Shown: in pieces, positions 8,305 to 16,285 of the stretch
Layout of the letters: each line of letters starts with the position of its first letter
Numbering within the stretch: the first letter of the stretch is position 1
Assembly (NCBI GenBank): GCA_963772955.1
Contig: CAVYZF010000021.1
Coordinates: forward strand, 5,085 to 69,084
DNA: 64,000 nt
From: Gp6-AA40 sp963772955
GTDB lineage: Bacteria > Acidobacteriota > Vicinamibacteria > Vicinamibacterales > UBA2999
Direction: 5' to 3'
The notes under the pieces: model-generated
What the model was told of the DNA's origin: nothing
The model's input: the letters and a program-made list of their open reading frames with translations, nothing else
Database searches by the model: none
Translations under genes and position numbers: made by a program

Positions 8305-8727
8305 ATGATGAAAAAATCCCCTGCGCTCCGGGTGCTCGTGGTGGACGATGAGCTACTCATTCGGTGGTCGATCGCCGAAACGCTGACACACGCTGGGCAC
8401 ACCGTGGTCGAAGCGGAAGACGGAGCAACGGCGGTGCGGGCCGTGACGAGTCCTGCACCGCCGGTCGACGCGGTGGTCCTGGATTATCGCCTGCCTGATT
8501 CGAGCGATCTGACGCTGCTCGCACGTATCCGCCGGCTCTCGCCTCACAGCCCTGTGATTCTGATGACGGCTTTTGGAAACCCGGAGGTCACCAAGGGCGC
8601 ACTCGACCTCGGCGCGCACAAGGTCATCACCAAGCCATTCGAGATGCAGGACCTGGAGGAGTTGCTCGTCCAGGCATGCGCCTCACGCCCAGGGTTCCGA
8701 TCAGACGCGCCGATTCAGACGGATTGA
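8305..8727 (+). CDS. Single-domain response regulator (CheY-like)
   Basis: A 140-residue receiver with acidic pocket DDE near residues 13-15, phospho-acceptor Asp60 (VVLDYRLPDSSD), Thr88 (LMTAFG) and Lys110 (VITKPFE). There is no output domain; the chain ends about 20 residues after the last helix. The receiver sequence resembles those of NtrC-type regulators. It follows the PAS kinase in the same direction and is likely phosphorylated by it. I take the ATG at 8305; a TTG lies upstream at 8287. Confidence 0.85.
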   Translation: MMKKSPALRVLVVDDELLIRWSIAETLTHAGHTVVEAEDGATAVRAVTSPAPPVDAVVLDYRLPDSSDLTLLARIRRLSPHSPVILMTAFGNPEVTKGALDLGAHKVITKPFEMQDLEELLVQACASRPGFRSDAPIQTD

Positions 8728-8741
8728 GTGTTCCGAAGGTT

Positions 8742-8933
8742 CTACGCCCGCAATCGACAGACACTCGGCTCAATAGGAACAAGGAGCCGGTCGTACTCCT
8801 TCTTGGCCACCACGACGCATGTCGCAGTGCCCTTGTAGACGGGCGGGCTGCGCGCAACGGCGAAGAGCGATGCGGTGTGAAACCAAACTCTTTCTCGCAT
8901 CTCCGCGAGGAGTTCCGCAGGAATCTCCGACAA
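8742..8933 (-). pseudogene. Possible N-terminal remnant of a trypsin-like peptidase-family protein
   Basis: A 63-codon frame begins ELLAEMRERVWFHTASLFAV and continues VYKGTATCVVVAKKEYDRL. The order 'helix, then KGTAT-C-VV' is like the start of soil-bacterial trypsin-like proteins, in which an LTAAHV motif should follow. Here the frame turns to unrelated sequence and stops. Support is weak. Confidence 0.3.
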
Positions 8934-8994
8934 GGGGAATGTCGCTCATGAGTCCGCTCAGATGCCCCGGTGATTCGGGCCACAAGGCAGGGAA

Positions 8995-9261
8995 TCAGAC
9001 TTCTTTGAGGCGGCCCGAAGCGTACTTGTGCAGCAGGCTCGAGATCAGCGTCTGGTACGGCAGGCCCTCGGCAAGCGCTCGCTTCTGGATCGCCTCCAAG
9101 TCCTTGCTCGACAGCCTGATGTTCAACCGCCGGTCCTTGCGAAAGGTAGCCTTCGCATAACGGGAGTACCGGGCGCGCTCGCGCTTGCCACCCTTGGCAG
9201 ACTTCCACTCGCCACGTTCGACGGAGTCGAGCAACTCATTTTCGTCAGCGTCCATCTTCAT
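8995..9261 (-). CDS. CopG/BrnA-like antitoxin
   Basis: An 88-residue protein with an acidic N-terminus and a C-terminal ribbon-helix-helix (RRLNIRLSSKDLEAIQKRAL then GLPYQTLISSLLHKYASGRL). This layout is typical of antitoxins that pair with BrnT-type toxins. I start it at 9261 (MKMDADENELLDSVE), which overlaps the end of the toxin gene by 17 bases. Toxin before antitoxin, with overlap, is the usual BrnTA order. It would neutralise the toxin and repress the shared promoter upstream of 9547. Confidence 0.8.
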   Translation of the reverse strand: MKMDADENELLDSVERGEWKSAKGGKRERARYSRYAKATFRKDRRLNIRLSSKDLEAIQKRALAEGLPYQTLISSLLHKYASGRLKEV

Positions 9262-9547
9262 CGTCGGACTCCTCACCGATGTACTGCTTCGTGGCCTTCC
9301 GACTCGGGATGATCGTTTTCAGGAAGACCGTGTGCTCGTCTTCGACGAACGGCACCAGGTACACGTAGTCCTCGCGCCGAACTACGAAGATGCGCTGGCC
9401 GGCGTATCGGCTGGGGTTCGGGTGTTCCAGGATGTCGAGCAGATCGCCGCGCTCGATGTGGAAGACGACGTCCTCGAACCCAATGCCGCGCTCCGCCCTG
9501 AGCTTCGCGTTCTTCGCGTCGTCCCAGTCGAAGTACTTCACCGCCAT
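9245..9547 (-). CDS. brnT: BrnT-family toxin (DUF497)
   Basis: A 100-residue ribonuclease-fold toxin that opens with the BrnT hallmark FDWDDAKNAKLRAERGI and then has GFEDVVFHIERGD. RIFVVRREDYVYLVPFVEDE forms the central strands and IIPSRKATKQYI the C-terminal basic patch with Arg/Lys residues typical of the active face. It heads a two-gene operon with the antitoxin downstream. A decayed fragment of a brnT-like gene (AGQRIFVVRRED) is also present near 12400-12450. The system appears intact. Confidence 0.85.
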   Translation of the reverse strand: MAVKYFDWDDAKNAKLRAERGIGFEDVVFHIERGDLLDILEHPNPSRYAGQRIFVVRREDYVYLVPFVEDEHTVFLKTIIPSRKATKQYIGEESDDEDGR

Positions 9548-9675
9548 TCAGCGTAGCACAATGTGTGCTTGATAGGCACACATTGGCGTCGGGTCCCAGT
9601 GTGCCCGCCGGTGTGCCCAAACTCGGTCCGAGGACCATCAATCGGCAGCCAACGCCAACCAAGCTGCCAATGAAA

Positions 9676-9708
9676 AACGGGCCTGAAATCATCGATTTCA
9701 GGCCCGTT
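9676..9708 (-). terminator. Perfect 15-bp hairpin, copy 1
   Basis: AACGGGCCTGAAATC and its complement flank an ATC loop. On the minus strand it is followed by TTTTT, so it works as an intrinsic terminator for leftward transcription. The same hairpin recurs at 12571-12599 next to the second tRNA-Ser fragment. Confidence 0.7.
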
Positions 9709-9846
9709 CAAACCGTTGTAAGGAGCAAAACGCTGCGCAAACAGCCTCGTTTCTTCATGTGCAGATCGCCACGCGTGGGCACATTCGAGAAAACGGAACG
9801 CTGATCGGAGATGTCTCGTTGGCATCGGTTGTGCGCTCGGGGGTTC
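9709..9846. repeat. Dispersed repeat, copy 2 (shared with 3520-3664)
   Basis: This starts immediately after the hairpin and matches the stretch following tRNA-Ser at 3520-3664. It ends just before the IS6 transposase remnant. The two copies bracket the 3.5-9.8 kb gene set. Confidence 0.6.
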
Positions 9847-9876
9847 TCCCCTTCGAGGTCGAGCGCCGTCGCGCGT

Positions 9877-10490
9877 TCAGCAAGCGGACGTCACCGCATC
9901 CCATTCGACGAACGCCCGCGTTCCGGAGCAAGCGGTGGTGAACCGACCGCAACCGGTGTCGGCCGACCCGGAAGAGATCCTGCACTACGCCATGCAGGGA
10001 CGCGAAGCGCTGCAGGTGGGCAGCTGACTTGAAACCGCGCATCTGGCGCGCTGTCGGGTCGGCTGATGCGAGACCTCGGCACGGTTGTTCGCGTACCGAT
10101 CGGTGCAGTGGCCCACCGACGGCATCACCGCACGCGCGCTGCCGAGTAGCGGCGCAGCTTGTCAGTGATCAGCCGTCGTGGGACACCACCCTGACGATTG
10201 AGGAGCTTCCGAAAGAATCGGGCGGCTGCGCGCCGATTCCGTCGCGATTGCACGAGGATGTCGATGACATCGCCGTCCTCGTCCACGGCGCCCACAGATA
10301 CTGTGGCCGACGTTGAATCGTTACGAACAACTGGTGCAGATGCCGCTGTTCCAGATCACGGGTGCGAGTGGGATTACGACTGAACAAGCGCTTCCAGCGT
10401 GACGACAACACCAGGTTCGGGGTGAACATCGTCGTTACGCCATGACCGCCTGACCTTTCGGCCCGGACGTATACTGGGCTCAACCCATAT
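9877..10490 (-). pseudogene. IS6-family transposase remnant
   Basis: Several frames together give an IS6/IS26-like DDE transposase. RDLEQRHLHQLFVTIQRRPQ is followed in another frame by VDEDGDVIDILVQSRRNRRA, then PRRLITDKLRRYS, then NNRAEVSHQPTRQRAR, FKSAAHLQRFASLHGVVQDL, and finally RAFVEWDAVTSAC with a stop at 9877. At least three frame changes and missing residues show it is dead. The terminal inverted repeats could not be identified by eye. Confidence 0.75.
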
Positions 10491-10692
10491 GCGGGCGACG
10501 GCATCTGCGTCGGCGCTCTTCTCACCACGCCGCCTCCTCATCGCGGCGGGAGTGGCGGTGTTGGTCGTCTTCGTGGCGGCGGCCATGTCCGTGGCACGGC
10601 CGACAAGCCCGACATTGGGCTGGATGTTGGGAAGACGCTGAAGCCGAAGTGAGACGCGGCCCCGAAAGGGCCCGCGACCGATCAAAACTCAC

Positions 10693-10887
10693 CGATTTCT
10701 CATCCATGATCGCGACAGCATTCTTGCGCCGGCGCTCGATCAGGCGGTTGCCGCGATGGGTCAGACAGTGCTGAAGACGTCCGTGCAGTGTCCGCAGGCG
10801 AACGCGTTCTGCGAGCGATTGATCGGCACGATCCGTCGCGAGTGTCTGGATTGGCTGCTCTACTGGCGTCGTGACATCTTCTGACTC
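10693..10887 (+). pseudogene. DDE integrase-core transposase fragment
   Basis: An open stretch of about 65 codons reads FLIHDRDSI, then VLKTSVQCPQANAFCERLIG and TIRRECLDW, before stopping at 10885. This is the second half of an rve-type DDE domain, with the second Asp in HDRD and the Glu in CERLIG. Both ends of the original gene are missing. It lies beside the IS6 remnant, in a stretch of dead insertion sequences. Confidence 0.75.
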
Positions 10888-11097
10888 GGCGATCCATCAG
10901 CAGTTGATGCGGGACCGGCGGCCAGTCTCTCTGGCTCGCGAGGCAGAAAGCGAATCGGTTCGAGACGCTCGCAACGACGCGCGACCGTGATCGGCCGGTC
11001 CAGGGTGACATGTAGAACGCTCATTCTCCGCAACGCGCGGCGCGTAGAATGCTGCAGGCGCTGTTCGGATCAGTGAACAGGTCGCTCTGACCTCGTC

Positions 11098-12192
11098 ATG
11101 ACAGAGACCCACTTCCGCCAAGCGTTTCTGCTCTTGCTAGTCACGGCGATCTCCGCCGTGTTCGTGGCGATGATCCGCGTGTTCCTGCTCACGATCCTGC
11201 TGGCGGCCATCTTTGCGGGCCTGAGCTACCCCGTGTATCAATGGACGCTCGGCTGGCTCCGTGGCCGCAAGGCGGTTGCGGCGATCGCGACGCTCGTACT
11301 GTTGCTGGCGCTGGTGATGGCCCCGCTGCTCGCGGTGCTCGGCGCCGGCGCGAACGAAGCGCTGCGGGTCACCGAGACGATCCGGCCACGCCTGCAGCAA
11401 CTCGTCGATCAGCCGGGAGCGTTCGACAGCCTACTACGGGCGCTCCCTGGCTACCATCGCATCGAGCCGTACCGGGCCCAGATCCTCACCAAGGCCGGCG
11501 AACTCGTAGGGAGCACCAGTGCGTTTCTCTTCGCCGCGCTCTCCGCCACGACGCGCGCGACGGCGGTCTTCATCTTTCACTGTTTTGTCTTGCTCTACAC
11601 GATGTTCTTCTTCCTGACCGGCGGCCCGGGCCTGCTCCGGACCGTTCTCGCGTACCTGCCGCTCACGGAGGCCGACAAGCAGCGTATGGTGGAGAAGTTC
11701 GTGTCAGTCACCCGCGCAACCCTCAAGGGCACGATCCTGATCGGCGCGATTCAGGGCATCCTTGGAGGTCTGGCGTTCCGGGCAGTAGGTCTCGATGGGC
11801 CGATCTTCTGGGGAACGGTGATGACCGTGTTGTCGATCATCCCTGGCGTGGGTGGTGCGCTGGTCTGGGTACCGGCGGCGGTCATGCTCATCGCCACGGG
11901 CGAGGTCTGGCGAGGCATCGCCCTCGCCCTGTTCTGCGCGCTCGTGGTCGGCAGTGTGGACAATGTGCTGAGACCGCGGCTCGTCGGGCAGGACACGAAG
12001 ATGCACGAACTGCTCATCTTCTTCTCGACCCTCGGCGGCCTCATGTTCTTCGGCGCGATGGGCTTCATCCTGGGCCCCATTCTGGCGGCCCTCTTCGTCA
12101 CCGCCTGGGAAATGTTCGGCACGGCGTTCCGCACGTCGCTCGCCGAACCGGGATCCCCGGCTGCCAGCCCTGACTACCGCCCGCCAGCCTGA
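11098..12192 (+). CDS. AI-2E family membrane permease
   Basis: A 364-residue integral membrane protein with seven to eight hydrophobic segments: two at residues 9-45, one near 60-85, one near 150-175, and a C-terminal group at 215-350. The family signature is seen in IQGILGGLAFRAVGLDGPIF, VMTVLSIIPGVGGALVWVPA and LGGLMFFGAMGFILGPI. Members include TqsA and other exporters of diverse substrates; the substrate here is unknown. It is the only clearly intact gene between the IS wreckage and the second tRNA-Ser fragment. Confidence 0.88.
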   Translation: MTETHFRQAFLLLLVTAISAVFVAMIRVFLLTILLAAIFAGLSYPVYQWTLGWLRGRKAVAAIATLVLLLALVMAPLLAVLGAGANEALRVTETIRPRLQQLVDQPGAFDSLLRALPGYHRIEPYRAQILTKAGELVGSTSAFLFAALSATTRATAVFIFHCFVLLYTMFFFLTGGPGLLRTVLAYLPLTEADKQRMVEKFVSVTRATLKGTILIGAIQGILGGLAFRAVGLDGPIFWGTVMTVLSIIPGVGGALVWVPAAVMLIATGEVWRGIALALFCALVVGSVDNVLRPRLVGQDTKMHELLIFFSTLGGLMFFGAMGFILGPILAALFVTAWEMFGTAFRTSLAEPGSPAASPDYRPPA

Positions 12193-12228
12193 CGCCCGAT
12201 GGTGGCGCTCCCTGTCTGAATAGCGTGA

Positions 12229-12384
12229 ACATTCCATTCACATATCAGACCGACGACGAACACCATCCCGATGTCGTCGACGGAGAACCGCAGGGCATGC
12301 GCACAGCGAAAGTCGCTCTCGCCGGCGGTGTTGGCCCACGCCAGCGCGACGAGCACACCGATGGGCAGTAGCAGGAATCGCCGA
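12229..12384 (-). pseudogene. Fragment of Na+/H+ antiporter NhaA
   Basis: About 50 codons on the minus strand read LLLPIGVLVALAWANTAGES, then FRCAHALRFSVDDIGMVFVV. These match the first transmembrane helices of NhaA (LLLP-G--ALVWANT, H-L---VNDIGMA-FF). Nothing else of the gene is present; the upstream side runs into a fragment resembling brnT. Confidence 0.65.
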
Positions 12385-12394
12385 TGGATGATCC

Positions 12395-12566
12395 AGGGTC
12401 AACAACGCGGTCCTCGCGTCGGACGACGAAAATGCGCTGGCCGGCGCAACCCTGGCGTGTGCCCACAAGGCACACATTGGCATCGGCTCCAGTGTGCCTA
12501 CCCGTGTGCCCAAACGCGGTCCGACGACCATCATTCGGGAGCCAACGCCAACCAAGGAACCAACAA
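12395..12566 (-). pseudogene. brnT-like fragment and duplicated downstream segment
   Basis: Minus-strand codons AGQRIFVVRREDRVVDPGSS match the middle of the BrnT toxin at 9245-9547. The adjacent stretch 12470-12566 (TGTGCCCAAAC-CGGTCCG, then AGCCAACGCCAACCAAG) matches 9590-9672, which lies upstream of the intact brnT. The same hairpin follows in both places. The segment is thus a decayed copy of the brnT promoter-terminator neighbourhood. Confidence 0.6.
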
Positions 12567-12570
12567 AAAA

Positions 12571-12599
12571 CGGGCCTGAAATCATCGATTTCAGGCCCG
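12571..12599 (-). terminator. Hairpin, copy 2
   Basis: CGGGCCTGAAATC and its complement flank an ATC loop and are followed on the minus strand by TTTTTT. It is identical to 9678-9706. It would stop transcription coming leftward through the tRNA-Ser fragment at 12622-12660. Confidence 0.7.
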
Positions 12600-12621
12600 C
12601 TCTGTGATTCCTGGCAGCCTC

Positions 12622-12660
12622 AGCAAACCGCCGCCTTCAGCCTCTCGGCCACCTCACCGC
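12622..12660 (-). repeat. 39-bp direct repeat of the 5' half of tRNA-Ser, copy 2 (candidate att site)
   Basis: Identical to 3417-3455. It encodes tRNA nucleotides 1 to 36 (acceptor 5' strand, D arm, anticodon stem 5' side, GCT). The rest of the tRNA is absent. Upstream on the minus strand lies a -10-like TATACT (12678-12673). This suggests it was the original tRNA-Ser 5' end, displaced when DNA between the two copies was inserted. Confidence 0.7.
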
Positions 12661-13061
12661 GCTGGAAACCTAAGTATAAACGACATCATGAGTTACGCGA
12701 ACGCGATTGTCCCCATGATTGTCCCTGAAATTGTCCCTGCCGGGTCCCGTAACATTGCTCGAACCACTGACGACTGCACCATCGGACCTGATCACCAGAA
12801 CGCTGCGGTCTTTTTTGTCGGCAAGCAATCCCACAATCCGCTACCCAACAGCGACTTCCAGGCATGAGCTTCTGTCCACTTTCGTGACGAAGCGAGCTTG
12901 TGCGATCAGACGCGAGGGGAGAGCACCCGGCGGACACACCGCGCGACAGGCATCGGTCCGAAAAACCGTTGCCGATTCAAGTCGCCGGGAATCGCTCAGA
13001 GAGCTACCGCGGCAGCGGCAGCGGTAGCGGTCCGCTAGACGACTGGTGCGTTTCCCAAGCG
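12661..13061. other. Non-coding stretch with GTCCC repeats
   Basis: I see no gene here. It holds the likely promoter of the displaced tRNA-Ser fragment and the first GTCCC repeat cluster (12707-12742). From about 12900 it has a GC-rich tract with short GGCAGC/GGTAGC repeats (around 13010-13030) preceding the end of the 13062 gene. Confidence 0.5.
12707..12742. repeat. ATTGTCCC direct repeats, cluster A
   Basis: Three tandem units of the form ATTGTCCC(C/T)-G occur with 13-14 bp spacing. Related clusters lie at 15308-15338 and 16620-16656. In each case a GCGGTCTTTT-like element follows 80-150 bp later. They could be integrase arm-type sites or remnants of one dispersed repeat. Confidence 0.5.
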
Positions 13062-13334
13062 TCAAGTGAAGTAGAGAAGGGAGCGGAGCTGCCTGCGCAC
13101 GGTCGGTTTCTGCACGGCGACATAGCCGGCGAGCTCGTACTCGTTGAACACTCGCCAAACCGCCGCGAGGAATCTCGGCAGCTCGCGCGCGAATGCGGCG
13201 TCCTGCCGGGCGGCCTCTGCAAACACTCGCAGCTTCTCGCCGACGAGATAGTCGAGGGCGTCCTTCACCCCGAAGCGCCGCTTGATCGCCCGCGTGGCGC
13301 GGCACTGCTCGATCCAGATCTTCTCGAAGCGCAT
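13062..13334 (-). CDS. Conserved hypothetical protein
   Basis: A 90-residue all-helical soluble protein beginning MRFEKIWIEQCRATRAIKRR and containing ALDYLVGEKLRVFAEAARQD. Helices alternate charged and hydrophobic residues through to EYELAGYVAV. I recognise the pattern as a widespread hypothetical family with the 'FE-W--QC-A---I---FG---AL-YL-GEK' opening, but no function is known. I start it at the internal ATG because upstream residues are atypical. It is divergent from the J-domain gene, with about 107 bp between the two starts. Confidence 0.6.
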   Translation of the reverse strand: MRFEKIWIEQCRATRAIKRRFGVKDALDYLVGEKLRVFAEAARQDAAFARELPRFLAAVWRVFNEYELAGYVAVQKPTVRRQLRSLLYFT

Positions 13335-13441
13335 GGCGGGAGTGAATATACCGGCGTGGCAACCGAGGCGCAAGAGTCGCGTTGGGCGGTGTCAAAGCGT
13401 TGGGCAGTGGCCAGAGTCGCGGCGGCTTCGTATTCTGCACC

Positions 13442-14620
13442 ATGCTTCCGACAGAACAGTGGCTGTTCGATCCCGACGATCTCCGTCAATTGCCGGCGGA
13501 TCGGTCGCTCGCCATCCGGTCCGCACCCGGGCGGCCCCTCGGCAAGGAGGAACGCGCGTTCAATCGCGCGCTTGCCAGGCTTCAGGCGCTCAGCCGCGCA
13601 CTGGATGAGGAGAACCGCCGGCTCGATCGGTTGCTGGTCTTCCATGCCGCGGAGATCCGTCCGCGCATCGACCGAGGCGTTGCGCTGCGCATCGGGCTCG
13701 TACGGGCGCTGGCACCATTCCTCGACGATCGCCGGCTGACGAAGGGACAACACCGCGTGTTGCGGCGGATCCTGATCGAGCAGCTCGATGACGTGTTGAC
13801 GCACCTCGCCGACAAGCCGGACCCGGATCTGCAGGCTCTTTTCGAGCGGCTACACGACGTCAGCTATGCGCAGGCGGTGCAGGACGATATAGAGGAGGCA
13901 CAGGCCGGAATGGCCGCCATCTTCGACGAGCTCGGTCTCGATGTTGAAGTGCCAGAGCTGCACGCGGACATGACCGAAGAGGACGCCGCGGCGGCGGCCG
14001 CCCAGTTGGCACATGAACTTCGCCGCGCCGAGGAGAGCCACGACGCCGCGAAGCGGAAACCGCGACACGAGACAACGGCCCGAGCTGCAGAGGAGCGGGC
14101 CCGCCGGCACGAAATGTTGCGGAAGGACAGCCTGAGTGCCGTCTACCGGCGCCTCGCCAAGGAGCTGCATCCCGATCTCGAGCGCGATCCGGCCGAGCGT
14201 GAAAGAAAGAGCCGCGTCATGCAGGACGTCACCGCGGCGTACACCCGCGGCGATTTACATGGACTGCTCCAGCTCGAAGTCGAATGGCTCGTTCCGAGCG
14301 GTGCCGCGGCTCGTCTGAGCGGCGACAAGCTGCGAGCCTACACCGCCATATTGAAGGAGCAAGCGACTGAGCTCGAAGCCGAACTGCAGTTGTTGCGGCT
14401 CCAGCCGCGTTATGCGGCCCTCATCCTCGAGGGCCCGTTCGGTGCTCCGATGGTCATCGACGGTCGGCGCGAAGTGGAACGACTCGACGGCATGATCGCG
14501 CAGATCGACGCCGCGCTTCAGCGCCTGTCGTCCGACCAGGCGCTCACGGAGATTCGCGGCGCTATCCAAGAGTACCGGGACTCTGAGAAGCGCCAGGCGC
14601 TCGCCAGACGGCGACGCTAA
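13442..14620 (+). CDS. J-domain (DnaJ-like) protein
   Basis: A 392-residue soluble protein. The first 220 residues are helical and highly charged, with an alanine/glutamate-rich coiled coil (EEDAAAAAAQLAHELRRAEE). A J-domain-like segment follows: LSAVYRRLAKELHPDLERD, carrying the invariant His243-Pro244-Asp245, then RVMQDVTAAYTRGDLHGLL. The C-terminal 100 residues are another coiled coil. J domains recruit and stimulate Hsp70; the client is unknown. No DnaK or GrpE gene is nearby. Proteins with a C-terminal 'HPD...AY--GDL--LL' module are a recurring bacterial family. Confidence 0.7.
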   Translation: MLPTEQWLFDPDDLRQLPADRSLAIRSAPGRPLGKEERAFNRALARLQALSRALDEENRRLDRLLVFHAAEIRPRIDRGVALRIGLVRALAPFLDDRRLTKGQHRVLRRILIEQLDDVLTHLADKPDPDLQALFERLHDVSYAQAVQDDIEEAQAGMAAIFDELGLDVEVPELHADMTEEDAAAAAAQLAHELRRAEESHDAAKRKPRHETTARAAEERARRHEMLRKDSLSAVYRRLAKELHPDLERDPAERERKSRVMQDVTAAYTRGDLHGLLQLEVEWLVPSGAAARLSGDKLRAYTAILKEQATELEAELQLLRLQPRYAALILEGPFGAPMVIDGRREVERLDGMIAQIDAALQRLSSDQALTEIRGAIQEYRDSEKRQALARRRR

Positions 14621-14651
14621 TTAAAGGCTCGAAGGCACGACTGACTGACTT

Positions 14652-14953
14652 TTAGCTCGCGTCGGGTTCCGTCCACGCGGCGGACTGGTCGCGACGGCCA
14701 TGCAGAACTCTGCCTACCAAGAGCGCGCCTTCATGGCGGTAGTAGATCACATAGCTGTCGACCGCGAACGACCGAACGCCTTCGCCGAACTCCGGCCGCA
14801 GGCGACCCATCCGAGGCTGTTCGGCCAGTAGTTCGACGCGCTCGACTATCGCGTCAATGAGTCGATCCGCGGTGACGGGGCTGGCATCCTCGGCGACGTA
14901 GGACCAGATATCCTCGAGGTCCCGCTCGGCGAGCCGGAGAGCCGATAGGGCAT
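14652..14953 (-). pseudogene. parE: ParE/RelE-type toxin with frameshift near its start
   Basis: From the third line of the frame onward the protein reads LAERDLEDIWSYVAEDASPV and ends with VDSYVIYYRHEGALLVGRVL-HGRRD, a normal ParE. No start codon exists in that frame. The ATG that directly follows the antitoxin stop gives MPYRLS and is one base out of frame. Adding one base near 14934 restores MPYRLSRLAERDLEDIW. So the gene has a one-base deletion after six codons, or the sequence is wrong there. ParE toxins poison gyrase. Confidence 0.75.
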
Positions 14954-15223
14954 CTACGAGTTCTTGGCGCGCGCCGCCCGACCGCGCGACTTGATCTGCT
15001 CGGCGAGCTTCCGACCTGTGGTCTTGTCGTAGGCACGACCCTCGCCTCGAGCCGACTGGTCAAAGCCTGCCTGCACGTCGGTTCGAAGTTGTTCTCGCGC
15101 TTGGTCGCGATCCTTGAGCAGTCGCAGTGCCTCGCGGACAACCTCGCTGGCTGTCTGGTACAGCCCGCTTTCAACTTTTTCGTTCACGAGTCGTTCGAGC
15201 TCTGGCGTGAGCGAGACGTTCAT
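14954..15223 (-). CDS. parD: ParD-family antitoxin
   Basis: An 89-residue ribbon-helix-helix protein: MNVSLTPELERLVNEKVESG, then YQTASEVVREALRLLKDRDQ, followed by a disordered basic tail that would wrap the toxin. The stop codon directly abuts the toxin ATG, the usual parDE layout. It is intact while its partner is frameshifted. Confidence 0.88.
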   Translation of the reverse strand: MNVSLTPELERLVNEKVESGLYQTASEVVREALRLLKDRDQAREQLRTDVQAGFDQSARGEGRAYDKTTGRKLAEQIKSRGRAARAKNS

Positions 15224-15951
15224 GTGAATCTGCCCTCGTATCGAGGCTAGACGGCATAGCGTAAATTGTCAATATTTGACATAAACGGACACGCGTACGA
15301 TCGCGACGCTGTCCCTGGAATTGTCCCTGTGAGCCGCCAAAACCGCGCTTCCAGAGCCAACTTTGGCCAAGTCAGTCGATCGAGGAAGTGGTTGAGACGG
15401 TGGAATTTGCTAGGAAAATCGAAGATGTCCGAGTCTGGCCAACCGACTGGTGATGGAAAACGTAGCGGTCTTTTCCGTGACTTGACGTCTGCGTACCCAC
15501 GTCGTGCATCGTGACTTGGCACGATGGTGTATCAGCCGGACCGGCCAGTGCCGACGTTAGCTGAGGCGACGATGTAGTCCTATGGACCTCGCGGTCCACG
15601 CTTCCGACTACTGCCTTGGCCCTTCAAGCCAGCGCATCGATCAAGCTTCCAGCCAATTCTCGACCTCTCCCGACGTCGTCGCCGAAGCCTGCGGTTCAGA
15701 GAACCGGTGCGTGTTTCCGACGACTCAGACAGCGACATCCGGCGCCCGCTGATCCTTCGAGAGCCTCGGGTGCGTCAAGAAGTGGACATCGGCTCATCCA
15801 CCGAAATCGCTGTTCGTGCAGAGCCTACGAGCCAAATGACTCCGCACGGCCAGCCAGTGAGACAGCATCCCGGCTCCCCAAGCAAGGAGTACCCAGACGA
15901 CCCAGTACGGCGCACCGGTCACCCAAGCACGCCGTTGGCGGATTGCTGGGT
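15224..15951. other. Intergenic stretch between two toxin-antitoxin modules
   Basis: I find no gene on either strand. It contains an AT-richer promoter-like zone upstream of parD (GTCAATATTTGACATAAA near 15268-15285, an imperfect palindrome suitable as a ParD operator) and the second GTCCC repeat cluster at 15308-15338. It also has a short palindrome GGACCTCGCGGTCC near 15583. Confidence 0.5.
15308..15338. repeat. ATTGTCCC direct repeats, cluster B
   Basis: Two units, CTGTCCCTG and ATTGTCCCTG, stand 13 bp apart. AGCGGTCTTTTC follows about 130 bp further on, as in cluster A. Confidence 0.45.
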
Positions 15952-16285
15952 CTATTCGCCCTTCAATTCGCCGGGCAGAGACGGCTTTCTCGCGCCACGC
16001 CTGACGTGCACCACGCGCACAACTTCGGCGTCGTCGTCGATCGTGAAGAAGATGCGGTATGCGTTCGGCTTCCGGCCGTAGATCAGTACTCGTACAGGAC
16101 CGATCGGCGTCGAAGCTCTCAGGCGCTATGGGACACCGCTTCGGATGCTGGTCGAGTGACAGGACCGCTCGCTCGAGACCGTTGAACCACCGGGCACCCT
16201 GATCCGGCGCCCGCTCGACGACCCACAGGTACAGTTCTTCGAGATCGGCTTCCGCGCGCCGCGCGATCTCAACGCGGTATGCCAC
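15952..16285 (-). pseudogene. RelE/ParE-superfamily toxin, frameshifted
   Basis: The start is MAYRVEIARRAEADLEELYL with ERAPDQGARWFNGLERAVLS. After ESFDADR the frame goes wrong. One base out, the sequence continues RVLIYGRKPNAYRIFFTIDD and VVRVVHVRRGARKPS, a textbook RelE ending, with stop at 15952. Removing one G near 16101 gives D-R-P-V-R-V-L-I and mends the gene. The antitoxin upstream overlaps this start by 17 bases. Confidence 0.78.

Noticed and set aside
9560..9620. Possible short CRISPR-like repeats (GTGTGCC units)
   Set aside because: Only three short GTGTGCC strings with irregular spacing; no array structure.
13005..13032. GGCAGC/GGTAGC microrepeat as a functional element
   Set aside because: Only a few imperfect units; common in GC-rich DNA.
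15583..15597. GGACCTCGCGGTCC as an intrinsic terminator
   Set aside because: A short stem without a T run; no upstream gene ends there.
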